From Lautropia sp. (GTDB lineage Bacteria; Pseudomonadota; Gammaproteobacteria; Burkholderiales; Burkholderiaceae_E): DNA of 5,705 nucleotides. The stretch is taken from the NCBI GenBank assembly GCA_013813615.1, contig JACCRJ010000137.1:1-5705 (forward strand), written 5' to 3'. Positions 1 through 5,014 of the stretch are shown here, one piece after another. Position 1 is the first letter of the stretch. The number at the start of each line of letters is the position of its first letter. Below the pieces are notes generated by a model. That model was not told the DNA's origin and searched no databases. It saw only the letters and a list, made by a program, of their open reading frames with translations. The position numbers and the translations under genes were made by a program.

Positions 1-424
1 GGGTACGCACCTTCGCCGATTTCTTCAGGTGCCGGGCCCGGTGCAGATTCTCGCTGTTGAGCAGGATCAGGAACGACGGGTTCTCGATGTAGTAGTTCCA
101 GGTGAAGGCGATGAGGCGCCGGATCGCCTCCGTCGGCTCCACCTGCGTCAGGTTCAGGTTCTGCTCCTCGCCGCGGATCTTCTCGTAAGAGCGCTCGAGG
201 ACCGCGAGGAACAGGTCTTCCTTCTGGCCGAAGTAGTAGTAGAGCATCCGCTTGTTGATCCCCGCGCGTTCGGCGATCCGGTCGACCCGGGCGCCGCCGA
301 GGCCGAAGGCAGCGAACTCATCGGTGGCGGCGGTCAGAATCGCCTCCCGGGTGGCCTCGGGATCGCGGCTCGTGGTCCTGTCCCGCGCCGCGGCAGCTTT
401 GAAGGTCTGGGCAGCTTTGAGCAT
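1..424 (-). CDS. TetR-family transcriptional regulator (C-terminus cut by window edge)
   Basis: DNA-binding, ligand-responsive repressor of the TetR/AcrR family. 141 codons are visible from the ATG at 424-422 down to position 2; the rest lies beyond the left edge. Residues about 24-72 form the family's N-terminal three-helix domain: a first helix (REAILTAATDEFAAFG), then the helix-turn-helix with VDRIAERAGINKRMLYYYF, ending in the usual GQKEDLF. Residues 98-141 (helical, with IENPSFLILLNSENLHRA) begin the ligand-binding and dimerisation domain and resemble C-terminal domains of RutR-like TetR proteins. A basic, Ala-rich leader of about 20 residues precedes the domain, so a start further in is conceivable, but this ATG is the natural one. 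No clear Shine-Dalgarno is seen. It is divergently transcribed from the AEC permease across a 115-base gap holding an inverted repeat, so it probably represses itself and the permease (inference). The ligand is unknown. Confidence 0.93.
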   Translation of the reverse strand, partial: MLKAAQTFKAAAARDRTTSRDPEATREAILTAATDEFAAFGLGGARVDRIAERAGINKRMLYYYFGQKEDLFLAVLERSYEKIRGEEQNLNLTQVEPTEAIRRLIAFTWNYYIENPSFLILLNSENLHRARHLKKSAKVRT

Positions 425-472
425 GCCAGATACTACCCAACCGGCCGCGTGCGGTACAGTGAACCGGCCCGC

Positions 473-497
473 TGTCCGGACCTGCGTGGTCCGGTCA
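473..497. promoter_or_regulatory. Inverted repeat between divergent tetR and AEC genes, candidate TetR operator
   Basis: A perfect 7-bp inverted repeat, CCGGACC (476-482) and GGTCCGG (488-494), is separated by TGCGT. Allowing one mismatch, pairing extends to TG (473-474) and CA (496-497). The dyad centre is 485. Size and position fit a TetR-dimer operator placed between the regulator (start at 424) and the permease (start near 540). It could instead be chance in GC-rich DNA. No strong -35/-10 pair was found in this gap for either gene; TACAGT at 455-460 is only a weak -10 candidate. Confidence 0.5.
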
Positions 498-539
498 TGC
501 GCTGTCCAGTCTGCTTCCCGGCCGTATGCGCTCCGACCC

Positions 540-1472
540 TTGCTAGCCATCTTCAACGTCACCGTCCCGTTCTTCGCGCTGGTGCTGTGCGGATACCTCG
601 CCGCCCGCGGCCGGCGCCTGCCGCTGGCGGCGGTGGGGCCGCTCAACAGCTTCGTGCTGTACTTCGCGCTGCCTGCGCTGCTGTTCCGGTTCGTCGCGAA
701 CTCGCCGTTCCGGCAGATCGCCAATGCCCCGATTTTCCTGGCCTACGGCTGCGCAGGCATGCTGGTCTTCGTGCTCTGCGCCGTGCTGCTGCGGCGCTTC
801 AACCGTGAGGGATGGCGCGACGCGGCTTTCGGGGCCCTGGCTGCAAGCTGGGCGAACTGGGGCTACATGGGATTCGCCCTGATCCCCGCCATCCTCGGCG
901 AGGAGGCGATCGGACTGGTCGTCGCAGCCGGGATTGCCGACCTCGTGCTGGTCGTCTCTGCGGCTCTGGCGCTGGCCTCCTGCGAAGGCCGGGGCGGCGA
1001 GCACTGGACCCGTGCGGTCAAGGGCGCGCTGCAGGGCATCGGCCGCAATCCGCTGATCTGGGCCATCATCGCCGGCTTATGCACGTCGGCCTTCGGCCTG
1101 AAACTGCCGTTTGCGATCGACGAGTTCCTGCGGCTGCTCGCCACCGCTGCCGGCCCGGTCGCCCTGTTCGCGATCGGAGTCTCGCTCTACCTGCCGGGGC
1201 CGCTCAGGCTCGCGCCGGCAACCTGCCTCATCGTCGCAATCAAGCTGGTCCTGCATCCCGTGCTTGCCTGGGCCGTGGCGACCTCGGTGCTGGGACTGAC
1301 CCAGAGGGAAGCGGCCGTTCTGATGCTGATGGCGGCCCTGCCGGCTGCGGGGACCGTCTTCCTCTTCGCCGAGCAGCAGCAGGCGGACGCTGAGCGAATC
1401 GCCGCGGTCATCATGCTGTCGACGGCGCTCGCCTTCGGCTCGTTTTCGGTGTTTGCCGCGCTGGTAAGATAA
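540..1472 (+). CDS. AEC-family (auxin efflux carrier) permease, MdcF-like
   Basis: Inner-membrane secondary transporter of the AEC family, whose bacterial members include malonate (MdcF-like) and other carboxylate carriers. The substrate here is unknown. From the proposed TTG start the protein is 310 residues, the normal family length, and almost entirely hydrophobic, consistent with about ten membrane helices. Family-like segments include an N-terminal helix (LAIFNVTVPFFALVLCGYLA), LNSFVLYFALPALLF near residues 35-49, NWGYMGFAL, then GPVALFAIGVSLYL, KLVLHPVLAW, and near the end AALPAAGTVFLFAEQ followed by a final helix. Upstream sequence in the same frame stays open but looks like a shadow of tetR. 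TTG at 540 gives the expected MLAIFNV-type N-terminus but has no Shine-Dalgarno; GTG at 486 is an alternative start inside the inverted repeat. A six-codon ATG reading frame (526-546) overlaps the TTG in another frame. Likely under control of the divergent TetR protein (inference). Confidence 0.9.
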   Translation: MLAIFNVTVPFFALVLCGYLAARGRRLPLAAVGPLNSFVLYFALPALLFRFVANSPFRQIANAPIFLAYGCAGMLVFVLCAVLLRRFNREGWRDAAFGALAASWANWGYMGFALIPAILGEEAIGLVVAAGIADLVLVVSAALALASCEGRGGEHWTRAVKGALQGIGRNPLIWAIIAGLCTSAFGLKLPFAIDEFLRLLATAAGPVALFAIGVSLYLPGPLRLAPATCLIVAIKLVLHPVLAWAVATSVLGLTQREAAVLMLMAALPAAGTVFLFAEQQQADAERIAAVIMLSTALAFGSFSVFAALVR

Positions 1473-1510
1473 ACCGGTGCCCTGCGCGAGCCGCAGCCGA
1501 TGCGCACGGC

Positions 1511-2731
1511 TTGCCGCCCACCCTTTGCCAATGGGACCTGCGACGAAAGTTGCAGGCTGCAACCATCGATACACCCTGGTACAACGAGCCTCTCGTGATC
1601 GGCCTGTCGGCCTTCGACCTCGGCCTTGCGGCAGTCGTGGCGCTGGCCAGCTACGTCGCCATGCTGACCGCCCTTCGCGTGGCCCGCGCCACTTCCCTTC
1701 GCCTGTCCAGCCATGGCGACCTGCATGGCGCCGGTTCGGCCGCCGGGGTGATCGCGGAGATTCTCGGCGGTACCAGCCAGCGGCTTATGCTGCTCACCGC
1801 CCTGCTGATCGGCGTGGGCACGCTGCATCTGGCGGAGCCGTGGAGCAACCGGGTCAGCCATCTCTGGTTCCTCACGCTGATGCTGCAGTTCGCGCTGTGG
1901 GCGAACCGGGCGGTGACGCTGGGGCTGGGCCGCTACTTCAAGCGCCACGCCGGCGACGGCGGCCCGGCAAGGGCCTCATCGACGCTGCTGTCGTGGGCGC
2001 TGAGGACCGCGCTGTGGGCCGTCGCGGCGCTGGCGGTCCTCTCCAACGTCGGCGTGAACATCACCGCTTTCGTCGCAAGCCTCGGCATCGGCGGCGTAGC
2101 AATCGCTCTCGCCGTGCAGAACATCCTGGGCGACCTTTTCGCCTCGCTGTCGATCGCCGTCGACAAGCCGTTCGAAGTCGGCGACGCGATCGGCGTGGGC
2201 GCGGTCTCCGGCAACGTCGAATACGTCGGGCTCAAGACCACCCGCATTCGCTCGGTCGATGGAGAGCAGGTCGTCATGGGCAATGCGGCCCTGCTCAAGC
2301 AGACGGTGAGCAACTACAAGCGGATGGCGACCCGGCGGGTGGTCCTCAGCTTCGGCGTCACCTACGACACGACGCCGGAACAGATGGAAGCCATACCCGC
2401 GCTCTCAAGGTCGCTGATCGAGGCCGACGAGCGCGTGCGCTTCGGCCGGGCCCACTTCAAGAACTTCGGCGACAGCGCCTTGAACTTCGAGGTCGTGTAC
2501 ACCGTGCTCTCGCCGGACTACGACCTGTTCATGGACCTGCAGCAGAAGTTCAACCTGCAGTTGATGCGGGAATTGAAGCAGATCGGTGTGGCGTTCGCCT
2601 TCCCTAGCCGGACGGTCTACCTGGCGGGCGAGGCGCAACCCGCCTTGGCCGGACAGTCGGCGCCGGTGCCACTGCCCGCTGCCCGGAATCATCCGTCATC
2701 AGCGACGCCGGCCGCGCAGGCCCCTATCTAG
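1511..2731 (+). CDS. MscS-family small-conductance mechanosensitive ion channel
   Basis: Inner-membrane channel that opens under membrane tension and releases solutes during hypo-osmotic shock. It has 406 residues from the TTG at 1511. Hydrophobic helices lie near residues 32-57, 90-108, 116-140 and 160-181, followed by the pore helix at about 185-207 (ASLGIGGVAIALAVQNILGD), rich in Gly/Ala as in all MscS pores. FEVGD (221-225) opens the beta domain, which continues with VEYVGLKTTRIRSVDGEQVV and NAALLKQTVSNY. The C-terminal alpha/beta domain runs to about 372, then a Pro/Ala-rich tail. Five helices make it closer to YnaI-type members than to the three-helix E. coli MscS. The start is uncertain: TTG at 1550 and GTG at 1595 are in frame, and no good Shine-Dalgarno precedes any of them. 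It lies 38 bases after the permease without an obvious terminator, so co-transcription is possible. Its stop overlaps the convergent rlmJ stop. Confidence 0.93.
   Translation: MPPTLCQWDLRRKLQAATIDTPWYNEPLVIGLSAFDLGLAAVVALASYVAMLTALRVARATSLRLSSHGDLHGAGSAAGVIAEILGGTSQRLMLLTALLIGVGTLHLAEPWSNRVSHLWFLTLMLQFALWANRAVTLGLGRYFKRHAGDGGPARASSTLLSWALRTALWAVAALAVLSNVGVNITAFVASLGIGGVAIALAVQNILGDLFASLSIAVDKPFEVGDAIGVGAVSGNVEYVGLKTTRIRSVDGEQVVMGNAALLKQTVSNYKRMATRRVVLSFGVTYDTTPEQMEAIPALSRSLIEADERVRFGRAHFKNFGDSALNFEVVYTVLSPDYDLFMDLQQKFNLQLMRELKQIGVAFAFPSRTVYLAGEAQPALAGQSAPVPLPAARNHPSSATPAAQAPI
2728..2731. other. Overlapping convergent stop codons (CTAG)
   Basis: The MscS gene ends with TAG at 2729-2731 on the plus strand, and rlmJ ends with TAG reading 2730-2728 on the minus strand. 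Both stops share the palindrome CTAG. There is no intergenic space, so any terminator for either gene must lie inside the coding end of the other. Confidence 0.95.
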
Positions 2732-3570
2732 CTCGTCTCCAGCAGGAACGTGGCCTCGTGGTCCTGGGCCAGCGCGTCCGCCAGCCACGGCATCGCCTGA
2801 CGCAGTGTTTCCGCCAGGGTCCACGGCGGATTGACGATGAACATGCCGCTGCCGTGCAGCCCGTAGCCGTCCGCGGCGGGCGCCTTGACCGTCAGGCTGA
2901 CGTGCAGCCAGTCGTCGGCGCCGGCCAGCCGGAGCGAGTTGGGCAGCTGGCGGGATTCCCGCCGCTGCACCAGGGGATACCAGATCGCGTAGGTGCCGGT
3001 GGCAAAGCGCGTCAACGCATCGACCAGGGTCTGCTTGGTGCGCTTGTAGTCGGTCTTGTCCTCATAGGAAGGATCCAGCAGGACCAGACCCCGCCGCGAC
3101 GGCGGCGGCAGCATCGCCTTCAATCCGTCGAACCCGTCTCCGGGATAGGCGATGGCGCGACGCTCCTCGCCGGCGAGGTTCTGCTGCAGGATCCGGATCT
3201 CGGTAGTGTGTTTCTCGAAGAGCCGCAGGCGGTCCTGCGGCCTGAGCATCTGCAGGGCGATCTTCGGCGACCCGGGATAGGTGCGCAGGCTTTTCGCGCC
3301 GTCGTTGGTCAGCCGGACCTGAGCGACGTAGGCTTGCAGCGCCTTCGGCAGGCCGCGCTTTGTCCATAGCCGGCCGATGCCGCTTTCGAACTCCGAATTC
3401 TTCAGCGCAGTGCTGTCGGTCAGCGCATAAAGGGCCGCGCCGGCGTGGGTGTCGACGTACCAGAACGGCTTGTCCTTCTGCAGCAGGTATCCGAGCAGCT
3501 GAACCAGGAGGAAATGCTTCAGTACATCGGCGTGGTTGCCGGCGTGAAAGCCGTGTCGGTAGCTGAGCAT
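2728..3570 (-). CDS. rlmJ: 23S rRNA (adenine(2030)-N(6))-methyltransferase RlmJ
   Basis: Cytoplasmic SAM-dependent enzyme that methylates N6 of A2030 in 23S rRNA. The product is 280 residues, the same length as E. coli RlmJ as I recall it, and aligns throughout. The N-terminus MLSYRHGFHAGNHADVLKH is the family signature; Tyr4, His6 and Lys18, reported as important in the E. coli enzyme, are present. DTHAGA at 40-45 is the SAM-binding motif I region; YPGSP at 98-102 lies in the family-specific insertion; LVLLDPSYEDKTDY at 162-175 carries motif IV with the catalytic Asp166. RFATGTYAIWYP and SGMFIVNPPW near the C-terminus are typical. Motif IV reads DPSY instead of the E. coli DPPY; I think this occurs in other lineages too, so the enzyme is probably active. 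The ATG at 3570-3568 is fixed by the signature; no clear Shine-Dalgarno. Convergent with the MscS gene, divergent from the 108-residue gene. Confidence 0.97.
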   Translation of the reverse strand: MLSYRHGFHAGNHADVLKHFLLVQLLGYLLQKDKPFWYVDTHAGAALYALTDSTALKNSEFESGIGRLWTKRGLPKALQAYVAQVRLTNDGAKSLRTYPGSPKIALQMLRPQDRLRLFEKHTTEIRILQQNLAGEERRAIAYPGDGFDGLKAMLPPPSRRGLVLLDPSYEDKTDYKRTKQTLVDALTRFATGTYAIWYPLVQRRESRQLPNSLRLAGADDWLHVSLTVKAPAADGYGLHGSGMFIVNPPWTLAETLRQAMPWLADALAQDHEATFLLETS

Positions 3571-3648
3571 GCCGGATGGTAAAGCAGGCGCGCTGCAGGA
3601 TCTCGACTCCGCCAGACGGCAAGCTGGTACTCTTGCGCAAGGCCCCGC

Positions 3649-3653
3649 AGGAG
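3649..3653 (+). promoter_or_regulatory. Ribosome binding site of the 108-residue gene
   Basis: AGGAG lies seven bases before the ATG at 3661. This good Shine-Dalgarno fixes the start and argues that the small gene is real. Confidence 0.7.
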
Positions 3654-3660
3654 CGCATCC

Positions 3661-3987
3661 ATGGCAATACCTTCGCAGTCGTCTCAACCCCTGGAGAACC
3701 AGCCGCGCGAGGCCGACATCGACATCGTCGAGGCGCGACGTCTGCTGGCGGCACTGGAACGGGACGTGCAGGGGCTGGACGGCGACGTACCGGATCTCGA
3801 CCTGCTGCGCGCGGAGATCCGCGAGCTGCGCCAGGTGCTGCATACCGACAGCAGCACCCATGAGCAGATGCACTCGGGCCTTCACGGCATGCGCGATCGA
3901 CTGCACGACTTCCCGGAAGAACTGAAGGGCGACGCATTCCAGGTCGGCAGGTATCTGGCGGAACTCGGCCGCATCCTCGGCCTATGA
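3661..3987 (+). CDS. Small helical protein of unknown function (108 residues)
   Basis: I do not recognise this family with confidence. The product is acidic, has no membrane segment or signal peptide and is probably cytoplasmic. Residues 1-18 are polar and likely disordered. Residues 20-62 look like a helical pair with heptad-like Leu/Ile spacing (VEARRLLAALERDV, then LDLLRAEIRELRQVL). Residues 67-83 carry a His-rich stretch (HEQMHSGLHGMRDRLH), and 90-108 form a last helix ending in YLAELGRILGL. The overall plan loosely recalls short helical DUF4404-type proteins, but I cannot confirm that. It starts at an ATG with a good ribosome binding site, is divergent from rlmJ across 90 bases, and ends 18 bases before the end of the convergent Hfq-like gene. 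A weak extended -10 (TGGTACTCT, 3625-3633) lies in the gap upstream. Confidence 0.8.
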   Translation: MAIPSQSSQPLENQPREADIDIVEARRLLAALERDVQGLDGDVPDLDLLRAEIRELRQVLHTDSSTHEQMHSGLHGMRDRLHDFPEELKGDAFQVGRYLAELGRILGL

Positions 3988-3994
3988 GAGGCCG
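3978..3994. terminator. Short hairpin at the convergent gene ends, weak terminator candidate
   Basis: CGGCCT (3978-3983) and AGGCCG (3989-3994) form a perfect 6-bp stem around ATGAG, spanning the stop codon of the 108-residue gene. No T-tract follows on either strand, so it is not a standard intrinsic terminator. It may slow polymerase or protect the transcript end, or be chance. Confidence 0.25.
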
Positions 3995-4005
3995 GTGCCA
4001 GCCAG

Positions 4006-4437
4006 CTACTGCGGCTTGATCAGCGAGCGGGCGCGCCGCTGTTTCACGATCACCACCGGAGGACGCTCCGGGGCCCGGCGCGGCGGCTCGGGCGGCTCCG
4101 ACGGCTCGGGCTGTCGAGGGCCCTCGGCGGGATACGACTGATGCGGCGTGCGGCTCTTGAAGGCCTTGCCGCCCCCCCGCTTCTGCGCGCGGACCACCGT
4201 GCTGATGGCATGATGGTAGATGCCGATGTCGCCGCTGCGGGTCTGCAGGAGCATCATGCTCGCGTCGAACGAGCGGATCTGGCCGTGCAGGCAGGTGCCG
4301 CCGATCAGGAAGACATCCACCCAGGTACGTTCGCGCCGCAGCCGGTTGAGGCTCGCGAACTGCTCGTTCTTGTGCGCCGTCAAAGGCTGGGAGTTGCCCG
4401 CGTCGGCGTCCGGTGCCACTGCCTTCGAGTCAATCAC
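4006..4437 (-). CDS. Divergent Hfq-like (Sm-fold) RNA-binding protein with long Pro-rich tail
   Basis: Probable hexameric RNA chaperone of the bacterial Sm/Hfq family, 143 residues against about 65-100 for most Hfq. The Sm core spans about 26-84: LNRLRRER (30-37) matches the Hfq N-terminal helix and its arginine rim patch; VFLIGGTCLHGQIRSFDASMMLL (42-64) is Sm1; YHHAISTVV (74-82) is the Sm2 signature, E. coli YKHAISTVV. Aligned by eye to E. coli Hfq, Gln8, Asp40 and His57 are kept. Changes are Asp9 to Phe, Tyr25 to Phe, Lys31 to Cys, Phe42 to Ser and Lys56 to His, with one extra residue in the loop before Sm2. The tail has a basic KRGGGK linker, a PEPSEPPEPPRRAPERPP stretch and a basic end. 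The start is GTG with GAGAGGG seven bases upstream. Neighbours are not miaA/hflX, so it is likely a second, specialised Hfq (inference). Confidence 0.85.
   Translation of the reverse strand: MIDSKAVAPDADAGNSQPLTAHKNEQFASLNRLRRERTWVDVFLIGGTCLHGQIRSFDASMMLLQTRSGDIGIYHHAISTVVRAQKRGGGKAFKSRTPHQSYPAEGPRQPEPSEPPEPPRRAPERPPVVIVKQRRARSLIKPQ
4084..4110. repeat. Three tandem 9-bp units in the tail of the Hfq-like gene
   Basis: CGGCTCGGG, CGGCTCCGA and CGGCTCGGG follow each other directly. On the coding (minus) strand they encode PEP-SEP-PEP. In-frame duplication of this 9-mer could explain how the proline-rich tail grew. Confidence 0.6.
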
Positions 4438-4444
4438 TGGTCAG

Positions 4445-4451
4445 CCCTCTC
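4445..4451 (-). promoter_or_regulatory. Ribosome binding site of the Hfq-like gene
   Basis: On the minus strand GAGAGGG stands seven bases before the GTG at 4437-4435. It supports this GTG as the start, giving a polar N-terminal extension of about 25 residues before the Sm core. Confidence 0.6.
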
Positions 4452-4574
4452 TCACCGCTTGCCGGCACCGGATGCGCCGTGGATTCCTGCGCTCCGCCCG
4501 GGCGTGGTCCGGTGGATGCGCAAGGCAGCGTCAACATGATAGTGCGTTGCAGCATCGATCGTCCCACAGCCGCA

Positions 4575-4602
4575 AGATTAGCGCGCATTGAGCCGGTTGC
4601 AA
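4575..4602 (-). promoter_or_regulatory. Possible sigma-70 promoter of the Hfq-like gene
   Basis: On the minus strand TTGCAA (4602-4597) is followed after 16 bases by TAATCT (4580-4575). Agreement with consensus is partial (4 of 6 and 3 of 6). It would give a leader of roughly 130 bases. An alternative -10, TATCAT (revcomp of 4537-4542), is closer to consensus but lacks a good -35. Confidence 0.25.
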
Positions 4603-4612
4603 ACCGCTAATC
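4576..4612. repeat. Inverted repeat upstream of the Hfq-like gene
   Basis: GATTAGCG (4576-4583) and CGCTAATC (4605-4612) are perfect 8-bp arms around 21 bases. A second, overlapping dyad, CGGTT-GCA-AACCG (4594-4606), lies inside, so two alternative structures could form. The repeat covers the candidate promoter, so it could be an operator or a transcript hairpin. Confidence 0.45.
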
Positions 4613-4723
4613 GGATACGCGGGTAGGCACTGCGGCCGCTCAGCCCGCTGCAGCGGCAGGTAAGCCCGGCTTGATCAGTGCTCCTCTGCGGATTTCGCGC
4701 GGCGGCGATTACACGGATTCGAG

Positions 4724-4749
4724 CCGGCGAGCGGTGTGTGCTCGGCCGG
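4724..4749. terminator. Bulged hairpin downstream of the 70-residue gene
   Basis: CCGGCGAGC (4724-4732) pairs with GCTCG-G-CCGG (4740-4749): nine pairs with one bulged G and a GT-rich 7-base loop. On the minus strand it begins 13 bases after the stop of the 70-residue gene. There is no T-tract, so it is a weak terminator candidate or an end-protecting structure. Confidence 0.3.
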
Positions 4750-4762
4750 ACCAGCCAGTGGG

Positions 4763-4975
4763 TCAGCTGCCGTCGTCCGACGAATGTGAAATCAGGCTGC
4801 CATCCTCGCCATAGGTGAAGAGCGAACCGTGCTTGCGGACGGTGACGGTGGAGGGGGTATAATTTATCAGGCCGTCGCCGTTCTCGGTGCCCACCGAGAT
4901 CCGGGCGGTCACCTCGCCGCTTTTTCCGTAGACATAGACGCGTCCGTCACGCGTCACCGCATCGCTGATCGACAT
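4763..4975 (-). CDS. Small beta-rich protein with internal repeat (70 residues)
   Basis: Function unknown. There is no signal peptide or membrane segment. The sequence is rich in Val/Tyr/Ser/Thr/Gly and predicts short beta strands. Two segments resemble each other: VYVYGKSGEVTARI (13-26) and LFTYGEDGSLISHS (52-65), each with an aromatic-x-Tyr-Gly-x-x-Gly turn. Between them, GLINYTPSTVTVRKHG recalls a widespread group of small uncharacterised proteobacterial proteins with a 'Y-T-x-S-T-V-x-V' core followed by a 'Y-T-Y-x-E-x-G' strand; this is from memory, not a search. The ATG at 4975-4973 is preceded by a purine-rich GAAGGCGAAGAAA rather than a crisp Shine-Dalgarno. A plausible promoter lies just upstream. 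The plus-strand frame over the same place has no protein-like features. Confidence 0.75.
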   Translation of the reverse strand: MSISDAVTRDGRVYVYGKSGEVTARISVGTENGDGLINYTPSTVTVRKHGSLFTYGEDGSLISHSSDDGS

Positions 4976-5014
4976 GGGGTTTCTTCGCCTTCAGGAAAGC
5001 CGAATCAAACGACG

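Larger units (their letters stand above)
4438..4762. other. 325-base region without a convincing gene
   Basis: This gap lies between the start of the Hfq-like gene and the end of the 70-residue gene, both on the minus strand. No reading frame here looks like protein. It holds the ribosome binding site and probable promoter region of the Hfq-like gene, an 8-bp-arm inverted repeat (4576-4612), a 12-bp perfect palindrome CCGCTGCAGCGG (4645-4656) and a bulged hairpin (4724-4749). No tRNA fold was found. The length leaves room for a small RNA, but none is demonstrated. Confidence 0.6.

Noticed and set aside
29..808. Long plus-strand frame overlapping tetR and the permease start
   Set aside because: The product is Arg/Ala/Pro-rich with no domain pattern and lies antisense to a clear TetR protein; it is a GC-rich shadow.
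1477..2607. 376-residue plus-strand frame within the MscS gene
   Set aside because: Arg-rich, low-complexity product in another frame of a clear channel gene.
2621..2644. GGCGGG...CCCGCC stem near the end of the MscS gene
   Set aside because: It is inside coding sequence, about 90 bases before the stop, with no T-tract; not a terminator.
3576..3863. Plus-strand frame starting MVKQARCRISTPPDGKL
   Set aside because: The first 30 residues look mildly protein-like, but the rest turns into Arg/Gly/Ala shadow sequence of the 108-residue gene and it has no ribosome binding site.
3571..3906. N-terminal extension of rlmJ to 3906
   Set aside because: The family signature MLSYRH starts at 3570; the upstream translation is Cys/Arg/Ala-rich and runs antisense to the 108-residue gene.
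4115..4126. Perfect 12-bp palindrome CGAGGGCCCTCG
   Set aside because: It lies inside the coding tail of the Hfq-like gene in very GC-rich sequence; no regulatory role is supported.
4700..4762. tRNA-like GGATTCGAGCC and a CCAGCCA end
   Set aside because: The T-loop-like motif is not followed by a matching acceptor stem or preceded by D and anticodon arms; no cloverleaf can be drawn.
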